Shown here in pieces: positions 18,320 to 27,003 of a stretch of DNA of 64,000 bases. Origin of the DNA: Flagellimonas olearia (GTDB lineage: Bacteria > Bacteroidota > Bacteroidia > Flavobacteriales > Flavobacteriaceae). Positions within the stretch are counted from its first letter, which is position 1. Each line of letters begins with the position of its first letter. A model generated the notes under the pieces. The model was not told the DNA's origin. It made no database searches and saw nothing but the letters and a program-made list of their open reading frames with translations. The stretch spans positions 124,001-188,000 of the forward strand of contig NZ_WELG01000001.1 in NCBI RefSeq assembly GCF_009184425.1, written 5' to 3'. The position numbers and the translations under genes are program-made.

Positions 18320-19408
18320 ATGATTGATTTACTTCAAAAAATAACCCTGTTCAACTTCTTACTTTTCACTGTGCTTATCTGGTATCACAGAAAAAAGTTG
18401 GATGATGCTATTTTTATCTTTTCTTTTTTTCTTTTGGGAAAGGGAATTACTTTGATGAGTAATTTATTATTGGAAGGTTCAATTTTTTCGGGAAATGGAT
18501 TTGCTTTTTATAGTGGTGTTTTATTGAATTCTTTTTTACTCTTCTACGCGCCTATTTTGTATTGGTTTACTTTGAATATTGTTCGGTCCGGGGTCTCAAT
18601 TAAAAAGTTCATCCTACATTTTGTACCGTTTTTCATTTTTACCATACTTAATGTTATACTGGTTATCTTATTGGTGATAGGTGTTCGGAATTCTGGTTTT
18701 GAAAGCTTTTTAATGCTTAGGAATAATTTTCAATCTCTATACTTCTTACAAGTTGTTGCTTATACCGGTATATCTTTTTGGACTGTCCATAGAACTGAAA
18801 AACGCAATCCAAGTTTTAATAAAATGTTGAAATGGTTAAAACAGGTTCTCTTGTTGTTTTTGGCCATTTGGGTTCTGTTTTTTTCAAGTTCTGTGTTGCA
18901 AAACAATTCAACCTTCTCAGAAATACTGACATTGATAGGGGTCTTTTTCTTACTGTTACTATCCAATGCAACCATAGTTTTAATGTTAAGTAGCCCCGAG
19001 GTTTTTTACAACAACTTGTCCGTTAAGTTGAAGAAAGAACCCAACAATGATGTCATAAATAAGAAAGTCTACAACAGATTATGCGACCTCATGGTGAATA
19101 GGGAGTTGTACAAAAACGCAGATTTAAAAATTGGCGACCTTTCTACTGCATTGGGCGAATCCCCCAGAAATGTTTCCAGCCTAATCAATAATTTTTTTAA
19201 AGGCAACTTTTATGATTTTGTAAATTATTATAGAATAGAAGAAGCCAAATCACTTTTAAAAAATGGTAAAGACGATATGACCATTTTAACGATACTATAT
19301 GAATCCGGATTTAACAATAAATCCGTTTTTAATGCAGTGTTCAAGAAAATGGTTGGTGAAACACCATCCGCCTATCGAAAAAACCATATTACCAAACTTT
19401 ATGGGTAG
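18320..19408 (+). CDS. AraC-family regulator with N-terminal multi-helix membrane domain
   Basis: About 362 residues. The first ~215 hold about seven hydrophobic helices (FNFLLFTVLIW, FIFSFFLLGKGI, FLLFYAPILYWF, VPFFIFTILNVILVILLVIG, LLLFLAIWVLFFSSS, LIGVFFLLLLSNATIV). The C-terminal ~100 residues form an AraC DNA-binding domain: DLSTALGESPRNVSSLIN, then ILTILYESGFNNKSVFNAVF and GETPSAYRK. Such membrane AraC proteins are common in Flavobacteriia and are thought to sense an envelope signal. A TTG at 18314 would add two residues; the ATG at 18320 is preferred. Likely targets are the downstream hydrolase/protease genes, by position only. Confidence 0.85.
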   Translation: MIDLLQKITLFNFLLFTVLIWYHRKKLDDAIFIFSFFLLGKGITLMSNLLLEGSIFSGNGFAFYSGVLLNSFLLFYAPILYWFTLNIVRSGVSIKKFILHFVPFFIFTILNVILVILLVIGVRNSGFESFLMLRNNFQSLYFLQVVAYTGISFWTVHRTEKRNPSFNKMLKWLKQVLLLFLAIWVLFFSSSVLQNNSTFSEILTLIGVFFLLLLSNATIVLMLSSPEVFYNNLSVKLKKEPNNDVINKKVYNRLCDLMVNRELYKNADLKIGDLSTALGESPRNVSSLINNFFKGNFYDFVNYYRIEEAKSLLKNGKDDMTILTILYESGFNNKSVFNAVFKKMVGETPSAYRKNHITKLYG

Positions 19409-19555
19409 TATTTTTTACAATCTTTTCTTTCAAACTCCCTGTTAAAGTCTCTTAAAAGTAGGTAAAGATTTTTGCAGCTGCAGCTATTCGGACGACTTGA
19501 AAAGCTAAAACCGGTACGTTTGCTTCCAAATTAAAAATGAATTAAAGCAGACTGT

Positions 19556-20929
19556 ATGATACGTTTATCTTCCATTTGGGCTTTTCTTTTTGTATCAATT
19601 ATAGGGTCATATTCCATCAATGCCCAGTCACTTAAGCGAAAAGGACTTTTAGGTGTCATGATGCAAACTTTGAACGACAGTATTGCGGCCCAACATAACC
19701 TTAAGGTCAGCTCCGGAATACATATTATCTCCGTAATGCCCAATTCCACTTTTTCAAATTTGGGTGTGGAACAGGGTAACGTGTTAACAAAACTAAATGA
19801 CAGTTCGGTGAATGATGTTCAAGACGTTCTGGATATTACGGCACAATTATACGAAGGAGATCTGTTGGAAGTGGAATATTGGTCAGGCGGTAAAAGGATG
19901 AGCAATTCTACCCGTCTTCTAGGAAGACCAAAGGAAAACTTTGAAAACGGAAGTGTCTTTTACGATGAGGTGGTTTACGAAGGTAATACCCTAAGAAGCA
20001 TTTTAGTGACACCTAAACACAAGTCGAAGCCACCAGTGATTTACTTTCTTCAGGGCTATACCTGTGGTTCGGTAGAAACCGTATCCAACGATGGCCCAAT
20101 GAAAAAGTTGCTGCTCGATTGGGTAAATGCCGGCTTTGCCGTGTACAGGGTTGAAAAACCGGGTGTGGGCGACAGTAAAAGTGATAGGCCATGTTCTGAA
20201 ATAGGCTTTGAGGAAGAATTGAAGGCATTTAAGGAAGGATATGCGGATTTATTGAAAAAAAACAATGTGGACACCAATAATATTTTCATGTTCGGACACT
20301 CCATGGGAGGAGTGATAGCTCCACTCTTGAACGAAGTAAAATCACCTAGAGGAATCATTACCTATGGCAGCGTTGGTAAAAACTGGTATGATTACATGAT
20401 TGACCTCTATACCAAACAACCCAAGCATTTTGGGGTTTCCGAGGCACAAATTAGGGAAAACAACAAAATAAATCTAAAGTTCAATGACGATTTACTGATT
20501 CACAAATTATCAGGAAAGGAAATGGCGGAGAAAAGAGAATACGCTTCACAATTCAACCTGGACGACCTTAAAAGAGGCCAATATATTGGGCGTAATTTCA
20601 AATTTTGGCAAGGACTTGTTGATGTTGACATCACAAAGGCCTGGTCTATGGTAAAAACAAATGTCTTGGCCATGCACGGCGAATTTGACATTCAGGCAAT
20701 AGATGAAGAAGGAGCACGCATAATAGCTGATTTAGTCAACAAAAATAGCGGTAAGGGAACTTTCTTATTGATAGAAAATGCAGATCATGGTTTTGTTAAC
20801 TTCAATTCCATGGAACATAATGTCCAGACCCTTTCCGGTGGAAATATGCTATCATATGCTAGTGAAAACTATAATACCGAAATAGCTAAGAAAAGTATTG
20901 AATGGATGCGAAATAAGCTTAAATCCTAG
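19556..20929 (+). CDS. Secreted PDZ-domain alpha/beta hydrolase
   Basis: 457 residues with a signal peptide (ends about SINAQ). Residues about 30-122 form a PDZ-like domain (GLLGVMMQTLND, SVMPNSTFSNLGVEQGNVLT). The alpha/beta hydrolase domain follows, with the nucleophile elbow FGHSMGG (S249), a likely acid in MHGEFDIQA (about D377), and a catalytic His in ENADHGF (about H411). It probably acts on esters or peptides in the periplasm; substrate is unknown. It is followed after 4 nt by a tiny ORF and then the serine protease gene, so they may be co-transcribed. Confidence 0.82.
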   Translation: MIRLSSIWAFLFVSIIGSYSINAQSLKRKGLLGVMMQTLNDSIAAQHNLKVSSGIHIISVMPNSTFSNLGVEQGNVLTKLNDSSVNDVQDVLDITAQLYEGDLLEVEYWSGGKRMSNSTRLLGRPKENFENGSVFYDEVVYEGNTLRSILVTPKHKSKPPVIYFLQGYTCGSVETVSNDGPMKKLLLDWVNAGFAVYRVEKPGVGDSKSDRPCSEIGFEEELKAFKEGYADLLKKNNVDTNNIFMFGHSMGGVIAPLLNEVKSPRGIITYGSVGKNWYDYMIDLYTKQPKHFGVSEAQIRENNKINLKFNDDLLIHKLSGKEMAEKREYASQFNLDDLKRGQYIGRNFKFWQGLVDVDITKAWSMVKTNVLAMHGEFDIQAIDEEGARIIADLVNKNSGKGTFLLIENADHGFVNFNSMEHNVQTLSGGNMLSYASENYNTEIAKKSIEWMRNKLKS

Positions 20930-20933
20930 ACCA

Positions 20934-21041
20934 ATGAGACTTAAGTTTTTGGTTTCTCTAGGCGTACTTTCTTTTTTGTGTACAAGTAAGTCACAGGAAA
21001 TTGATTTGAATCTGAAGAAGGAGCAATGGAAAGAAGATTAA
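20934..21041 (+). CDS. 35-residue exported peptide or truncated gene remnant
   Basis: An ATG 4 nt after the hydrolase stop opens a 35-codon frame. It starts with a clear signal-peptide-like segment (MRLKFLVSLGVLSFLCTSKS) and ends QEIDLNLKKEQWKED. The next gene begins 9 nt later. It looks like the export signal and first residues of a protein whose body was lost. A genuine short secreted peptide is possible. No family is recognised. Confidence 0.4.
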   Translation: MRLKFLVSLGVLSFLCTSKSQEIDLNLKKEQWKED

Positions 21042-21050
21042 CAGTATAAC

Positions 21051-22682
21051 ATGAACATAAAGAAGCTCTTTTCCACAATCCTGACACTCCTTTTTATAGG
21101 TATCTGTATGTGCAGTGCACAAACCGACTCTGTACTGGTTTGTGACGTCAAGTTCAAGAACCAAAAATTTAACAACCCACATGCAGGCAGTGGATTTCTG
21201 TTGGAATATGATGGCAAGGTGTATGCATGTACTGCCAAGCATGTGCTGTTTTTTGCAAAGACCGATAGCATGAAAACCATAAGTTTTGGCGGCAAGCTCA
21301 AATCTTGGGAGTTTGTTTCCAAAAAGAATGAAAAAAACAAAGTTCATGCAGGCAAATTAATCAATGAAAACCCAAATGAAGCCATAGAAATGCCTCCAAA
21401 GGGAGATTGGCTGGTTTTTGAAATTCAAGGAGATGTACCAAAAGACATTATTATCTATTCGCTGCGGGAGAAACCTTTGAATAAAGGAGAGAAAGTCAGC
21501 TTTTTAGGCTATCCCTATAACACCACAAAACCTGTAAATGTGGTTGGTTCATTGATAGACTTCACCAAAGAGGGCAATTTAAGCTTGGATGTTCCCAAAG
21601 GAAATTATGCCGGGTGTAGCGGTGGACCGGTCCTGGATACGAATGGCAAGTTGGTTGGATTGGTATCTATGGGGTATTTTGACCAAAAGGAAAACAAAAT
21701 GGTTTTTGAACCCTCCTCTTCAGATAATTTTAAAGCTTTGATTCAAAGTAAAGAAAGGCGTACTACTGGATGTGCCAAAACTGAGTTTTATTCAAACCTG
21801 GCGGGAATTATCTCACCAAATATGGAATACTTGGGAAGGGGAAAGATATCGATGGAAGAAGCCATGGCATTAAAACATTATCGGTTTGCCTATAATGGGA
21901 AAGAAGAATTACTGAGCATCCAATATTTTGATAAAGATCAACCAGACAACGATAGCTATTATGGCACCCATGAGGTCAGGTACGTTCACCATGAGGACAG
22001 GCTCATTAGGTCTTACCATGATGTCCGGGGTGAAAAATCCGCTGCTTACAGACACTATTATTTGGGGGGTGATATACACAAAGAAGTTTTTCAGTTGGAT
22101 AAAAACAATAACAAGACCTTTTTAGTCTTAAGGGATTCTTTGGGCAACCAGATTGAAAGCGGAATGGGTACTTACCTATTTGAATTTAAAAGAATTGATG
22201 ACAGGACATTTGTTCAAAAGCAATTCAAGAAAAATGGAACGCCTAATGTGCTGACTACGTATTTCCCTTTCCACAATGCCAAAATTTCTATATCTGAAAA
22301 TGGTTTTTTAAAGTCAATTGTAAATGTAGATGATAAAGGGAATCCTATTCTGAGCCTAGATGCCGGGTATGCATCAGTAGCTTTTGATTTTGATGAATAC
22401 GGAAATGAACTCGGTTGGTCGTTTCATGATGTATCCGGCAATTTAGCAAATAGAAAGAATCATTTGAACATGGACTACCGTTTTGCAAAAGTGGCGTACA
22501 CCTTCAATTGGAAAAATAAAAAACTGGGGTTATACAATGGTTTTAAAGAATCCTACTTTGATATGGAAAATAAACCTGTTGAAAACGACAAAGGGGTTAA
22601 TTCAATTCACTATGAATATGACCAAAATGGAATTTTCTTGAACATGACCAAATATGATTTAAATGGTGAAAAAGTTGAATAA
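21051..22682 (+). CDS. Secreted trypsin-like serine protease with long C-terminal repeat region
   Basis: 543 residues with a signal peptide (ends about CMCSAQ). Residues about 28-235 form a chymotrypsin/HtrA-type fold with a visible triad: His in CTAKHVL (H64), Asp in KGDWLVF (D119) and Ser in AGCSGGPV (S190). There is no PDZ domain. The C-terminal half (about 270-543) is rich in Tyr, Asn and Asp and contains phrases such as YDVRGEK-, DEYGNELGW- and YDLNGEK-like units, resembling beta-strand wrap repeats. It may bind a substrate or the cell surface. The triad is complete, so the protease is expected to be active. Target unknown. Confidence 0.78.
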   Translation: MNIKKLFSTILTLLFIGICMCSAQTDSVLVCDVKFKNQKFNNPHAGSGFLLEYDGKVYACTAKHVLFFAKTDSMKTISFGGKLKSWEFVSKKNEKNKVHAGKLINENPNEAIEMPPKGDWLVFEIQGDVPKDIIIYSLREKPLNKGEKVSFLGYPYNTTKPVNVVGSLIDFTKEGNLSLDVPKGNYAGCSGGPVLDTNGKLVGLVSMGYFDQKENKMVFEPSSSDNFKALIQSKERRTTGCAKTEFYSNLAGIISPNMEYLGRGKISMEEAMALKHYRFAYNGKEELLSIQYFDKDQPDNDSYYGTHEVRYVHHEDRLIRSYHDVRGEKSAAYRHYYLGGDIHKEVFQLDKNNNKTFLVLRDSLGNQIESGMGTYLFEFKRIDDRTFVQKQFKKNGTPNVLTTYFPFHNAKISISENGFLKSIVNVDDKGNPILSLDAGYASVAFDFDEYGNELGWSFHDVSGNLANRKNHLNMDYRFAKVAYTFNWKNKKLGLYNGFKESYFDMENKPVENDKGVNSIHYEYDQNGIFLNMTKYDLNGEKVE

Positions 22683-22915
22683 TAGTGATTCAAAGATGAA
22701 TCCAAAACATAAAGCACAGCGTCATTAAAAGAACAAAATGCTTTTTGAATCATCCTAAACCATATATTTTTTCAATCAATATTTAAATCGGAAAACCTGG
22801 ATAAACACATTAGTTAAAACTAAAATGAGTGTTCTGACAGCAATTCTTTATCGCAAAACATTTATAGCAAGATGGGTGGGCCTTTTTAGATTGATTGTGA
22901 TAAAAAAGTAAAAAA

Positions 22916-24649
22916 ATGAAAATTCAATATTTGATAAATGTTTTTTTGCTGATGGTCGGTTGCACCAATACTGATGATGTCTTTCAGCAGTACGCAACCG
23001 TGACCAAACCTGTTAAGTTGGGATTGGGCCATTTGTCCGTTGACTCAGTTCAGTGGAACAACGTCTACGTGTCAAAAACCAGGGAACTGTATTTCACCAA
23101 AATGGAAAAATCAACATCTGCTATATATAGGATGAAATATCAAGATGGTATTTTCCATGAACTTGAAAAAATAGATTTTCCGGCTGAAGCTTCGCATTCA
23201 GATGCTTATGTGAATCCAGAGGGAAACCTTATGCTGTTTTCTTCATTAATGCAAGAGCAAGAAAACGATACGGTCAAAGATTGGAATATATGGAAATCCG
23301 TCAGAAAAAATGGCAAATGGCAACTACCAGAACCATTTTTTGTCCAAAATTTGGAAGGAGACCAATTCTATCCCTGGATGGCAGAAAGTAAGAACCTCTA
23401 TTTCTCTATCAAACCGAAGGGTTTCAATAACAGTGATCTGTACATATCAGAATATGTGAACGGAACCTATAAGGAACCAAAGGCACTCCCATATTATATC
23501 AATTCCCTAAAATTGGAAGGAAATGCCTTTGTTGCCCCTGATGAAAGCTATTTGATCTTTGCCGGATTTGAACGGGACCAAAACTTGGGAAAATCGGATT
23601 TATACATCAGTTTTAACCAAAACGGTAGATGGTCTTTGCCCATCTGGTTGGGTGCAGATATCAATTCTGAAGGATATGACGGAAGTCCATTTGTGACACA
23701 AGATGAAAAATACCTGATTTTTACCAGTAGTAGGGGCAGCAGTGACGAGAATATATTTTTCAACCATTACATAGTCTCATTTGATCTCAATAAATTTTTG
23801 GAAAAAGAAAACTCCACCCCCCATTCTGGAACGGTTCCAGTCAGATTTCAGGTAGGTGCCGTTACCACGGAAAATGTGGAGTACGGTGGAAGTATTTCAT
23901 CGAACAACGATGCAATCTATTATACAAAAGCCTCTTCCGATTTTAGGGAACGACAAATTACCGTAAGCAAAATTGAGGACGGTATATTTTTAAAACCTGA
24001 AAGTGTTGTAATAGGAGGGAAAGTGTATACCGATGCGAGTGATGCCCAGATTTCAGAAGACGGCGCATACCTCTATTTTAAAATGAAAGGTGGAGTACCA
24101 AAAGACCTACATAGAAAAGATGGGAACATTTGGCGAAGCAAACTAAGCAATGGAGCTTGGCAGGAAGCGGAGATGCTTCCCGAAGAAATCAATTCAACCT
24201 TAAATGAATATTATCCGTTGCGGACACGAAGTGGAAATATTTATTTCAGCCGGGAAGATAAGGATGAAAACTATGATATCTATGTTTCAAGATGGGTCGA
24301 AGGAAAATACCAGAAGGCAGAACCTCTCCCAGATTATATAAACACCGATCTATTGGAATCTGATGCTTATGTTTCACCAGATGAATCCTTCATGATCTTT
24401 GTTAGAATGTATGCGGAAGGAGACCTAGGGGTATCTGACCTTTACATTTCGTTTCAGGAAAATGGAATTTGGGGAAGGCCCAAAAACATGAGGTCGTTGA
24501 ACAGCGAAGGAGTGGACGGGAGCCCATTTGTAACACCAGATGGTAAAAAGTTGTTTTTCACTTCCACAAGGGATTCCGATAACCCAGAAAATTTTGATGG
24601 CCATTTGGACATTTATGCCGTTCCATTTAATGCAGAGGATTGGAGGTAG
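22916..24649 (+). CDS. TolB/PD40-like beta-propeller lipoprotein with internal duplication
   Basis: 577 residues, lipobox-like start (FLLMVGC, Cys about 16). It carries two similar halves of PD40/WD40-like blades: about 35-295 and about 310-577. Matching pairs include APDESYLIFAG and SPDESFMIFVR, SDLYISFNQNGRWSLP and SDLYISFQENGIWGRP, and NSEGYDGSPFV and NSEGVDGSPFV. No catalytic domain is visible. Such propellers usually serve as binding or scaffold proteins in the envelope. It sits upstream of a DUF885 peptidase (46-nt gap), so the pair may be one transcript. Function unknown. Confidence 0.75.
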   Translation: MKIQYLINVFLLMVGCTNTDDVFQQYATVTKPVKLGLGHLSVDSVQWNNVYVSKTRELYFTKMEKSTSAIYRMKYQDGIFHELEKIDFPAEASHSDAYVNPEGNLMLFSSLMQEQENDTVKDWNIWKSVRKNGKWQLPEPFFVQNLEGDQFYPWMAESKNLYFSIKPKGFNNSDLYISEYVNGTYKEPKALPYYINSLKLEGNAFVAPDESYLIFAGFERDQNLGKSDLYISFNQNGRWSLPIWLGADINSEGYDGSPFVTQDEKYLIFTSSRGSSDENIFFNHYIVSFDLNKFLEKENSTPHSGTVPVRFQVGAVTTENVEYGGSISSNNDAIYYTKASSDFRERQITVSKIEDGIFLKPESVVIGGKVYTDASDAQISEDGAYLYFKMKGGVPKDLHRKDGNIWRSKLSNGAWQEAEMLPEEINSTLNEYYPLRTRSGNIYFSREDKDENYDIYVSRWVEGKYQKAEPLPDYINTDLLESDAYVSPDESFMIFVRMYAEGDLGVSDLYISFQENGIWGRPKNMRSLNSEGVDGSPFVTPDGKKLFFTSTRDSDNPENFDGHLDIYAVPFNAEDWR

Positions 24650-24695
24650 TGAACAAAATGGATTAAGGCACATTTAACTTTAAAAATAACTGTAC

Positions 24696-25982
24696 ATGAA
24701 CAAAAAATATAATCTTTTTTGGATTCTTTTTATACTTCCGATACTGACTTTTTCCCAAAAGCAGGATTTTGGAACAATAGAGAAAGAATTTTTGGATGCT
24801 TTTGAAGTATTGGACATACCTGATTTGCAGGTCAATTATGTAAACATGCTCCAAGATGTTTCCGAAGAGAAGGATTTGGCTAAACAAGAGACTTTTTTCA
24901 AAGGGATGCTTGAAAAAATAAATAACATTGATAGTTCCAAACTAACAGATCATCAATGGATCAATTATGAAATCATCAATTATGAAATCAATTTAAATCT
25001 CGAAAGAATCCATTTGGAACAAAATTGGGAAAAGGTTGATCTGGATGATACCAAAAGTATTTACACTGTCCCCAACGGAAAAAATTGGTATAGCTATCTC
25101 TTAAAACGTTGGGTGGATGCTGAGGTGAAACCGGGAGAACTATTCAGTTTTGGATTGGAAGAGATAGCAATGGTGAAGTCCAATATGAAACGGTTACAGA
25201 GCGCTTCAGGATTGTCCGAGGAGGAATTTCAAGAATATTTGGGGGACCAGGATTTTTATTTTGAAAACCCGGAAGACATTCAAAAAGCATTTGAAATAAT
25301 CAAGGAAGAGGTTGGGGCACGCTCAAAGATTCTGTTTCCGTACATCTCAGAAATACCAGAAGTTGATATCGCTAGAAGCAGCAACCAAAATATGGTACAA
25401 GTTCCCGCTTATTACAGCAACAACACTTTTTTCTACAATGTTTTCGATAAACCGTTCAATAAAAGGCAATTGGGATGGTTTTATGCCCATGAGGCCATAC
25501 CGGGGCACCATTATCAATCTATGGTCAACAACATAGTTGATAGAACCCGGATACAACAACTTTTTTGGTATCCCGGATATGTCGAAGGCTGGGGTGCATA
25601 TGTGGAACATTTGGGTAATGAATTGGGAATTTTTAAAACCATATATGACGAGTACGGTAAATGGGAATGGGATCTGATCAGATCCGTTAGGGTTTGTCTT
25701 GATGTTGCGTTAAACTATTATGGTTGGTCCGATGACAAGGCCCTTGCATTTTGGAAAGAACACATTAAAGATCAAGATGATATTGGTGTTCGGGAAATTA
25801 ACAGAATGAAACGTTGGCCAGCACAGGTAATTACCTATAAATACGGGTCAAAAGTATTTTTGGGACTTCTCCAAGATGCAAAGTCAAACTCTGACTTTGA
25901 TTTTAATACCTTTCATCATGAGGTATTAGGGCATGGGGACCTACCCATCAGCATTATCAAAAAAATGATGAATAAAAAATAA
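24696..25982 (+). CDS. DUF885 family zinc-peptidase-like protein
   Basis: 428 residues with a signal peptide (ends about LTFSQ). The family hallmarks are the HExxH-like HEAIPGHHYQ (H265) and, downstream, EGWGAYVEHLG (E297), which supply metal ligands and the catalytic Glu as in related metallocarboxypeptidases. Most DUF885 proteins are ~550-600 residues, so this one lacks part of the N-terminal helical region. The motif region is intact. A periplasmic peptidase role is likely from the family; its substrate is not known. Confidence 0.82.
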   Translation: MNKKYNLFWILFILPILTFSQKQDFGTIEKEFLDAFEVLDIPDLQVNYVNMLQDVSEEKDLAKQETFFKGMLEKINNIDSSKLTDHQWINYEIINYEINLNLERIHLEQNWEKVDLDDTKSIYTVPNGKNWYSYLLKRWVDAEVKPGELFSFGLEEIAMVKSNMKRLQSASGLSEEEFQEYLGDQDFYFENPEDIQKAFEIIKEEVGARSKILFPYISEIPEVDIARSSNQNMVQVPAYYSNNTFFYNVFDKPFNKRQLGWFYAHEAIPGHHYQSMVNNIVDRTRIQQLFWYPGYVEGWGAYVEHLGNELGIFKTIYDEYGKWEWDLIRSVRVCLDVALNYYGWSDDKALAFWKEHIKDQDDIGVREINRMKRWPAQVITYKYGSKVFLGLLQDAKSNSDFDFNTFHHEVLGHGDLPISIIKKMMNKK

Positions 25983-26082
25983 AACTCTTATTTGAAAACT
26001 GGTTATTGCAAAGGCAACGTTTTATCCGTTTTTATGGTTATACCAATAAGTTAGAAACAATATGACGTGAAACTATTGGCAC

Positions 26083-26743
26083 ATGAAAAGGATACTTATC
26101 ACCTTCATGGCATTTGGAATGCTTTCTTGCAATCCAAATAGGCAAATTAAAGAGAGAATAAAAACAGGAAACTTTATTGGAATAATTAAAAACGGCAATT
26201 TTTCCGATAATATTGGTTTTATAATAGAAAAAGACTCTGTCAGTTTCAAGGTTTTCCTTACGAGCTAACAGCAAAATACCATCGAATTCCGTTTCAAGAT
26301 GTTGAATTGAAAGGAGATTCAATAAATTTTAAGTTGCAAAGTGATTTTTACGCATATTCTTTCAAAAACAAATGGCTAGATAATTACAGCAAACCTCAGG
26401 GTCTACTTATAGTTGATACCATAACGGTTCCGTATACATTAGAAAGGGAACTTTTTGATAATCGTAAGGCTCCAAAAAGTGAAGATGTTGGTTTTGTGTC
26501 CGGTGGATCAAGTCTTAATGTAACTATTTGGTATCCTGATAACAGTAAAGGGAACCCCTTATAATTGTGACTTCTTCTGGAAACTCAGACCGAAGTGCTT
26601 CAGGTGCGGAGGCCATATTATTTGCTCAAAGAGGGTTTACCATATTTCATTATGACAAAAGAGGAACTGGTAATTCCGATCTTGAATTTAAGAAGCCTAT
26701 AAGGTGTCCTATTTTTGTCCAATGTCTACAAAAGTCACACTAA
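26083..26743 (+). pseudogene. Frameshifted and truncated alpha/beta hydrolase gene
   Basis: Three reading-frame pieces follow one another. Piece 1 (26083-26268) encodes a lipoprotein-like start (MAFGMLSCNPN). Piece 2 continues in another frame from about 26262 to 26564 (PYELTAKYHRIPFQDVEL to WYPDNSKGNPL). Piece 3 (from about 26556 to 26743) carries SSGNSDRSASGAEAILFAQ followed by FHYDKRGTGNS, typical of the strand and oxyanion part of alpha/beta hydrolases. The nucleophile elbow and everything after it are missing. So there are two frameshifts plus a lost C-terminal half, and the gene is dead. Confidence 0.75.
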
Positions 26744-26911
26744 CGATACGGGTTTAGTGATTTGTTTCTAATCTTCGTTAAGTTGAACCCCTTTTTCTAT
26801 ATATGTCAATAGTAAAGCATTAACAAAAAGTAGAACTTATAGCAGTATTTTAGTTGTAATATGGTCATAAACCTAACCTGTTCTTCTTTTTTTGAAATAA
26901 CTATCGCTTAA

Positions 26912-26975
26912 GTACCCCTACGTAAATTATGTATATAGGTGCGTATTTTATTTGATTCTACATGGATATAACTTG
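26912..26975 (+). promoter_or_regulatory. Upstream element E1 with NarL-like heptamers, before the giant secreted protein
   Basis: This 64-bp block aligns without gaps to 34904-34967 (45 of 64 bases identical). It starts GTACCCCTACGTAAA in both copies and ends TAACTTG in both. TACCCCT at 26913-26919 fits the NarL heptamer consensus TACYYMT. ATAGGTG at 26935-26941 is the inverted partner with one mismatch. The local NarL-type response regulator is the natural candidate to bind. TAACTTG resembles a degenerate -7 element. Confidence 0.6.
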
Positions 26976-27003
26976 CGGCGTGAAAGAATAAAGACTTTTT
27001 CAC

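Noticed and set aside
22683..22915. Small frames between the protease and the propeller lipoprotein genes
   Set aside because: The frames are shorter than 30 codons, with no signal peptide or homology hint. Treated as an ordinary AT-rich gap.
26912..26975. Mobile-element end or attachment site at the repeated 64-bp element
   Set aside because: No transposase, integrase or target duplication is nearby. The inverted heptamers and the position before starts fit regulation better.
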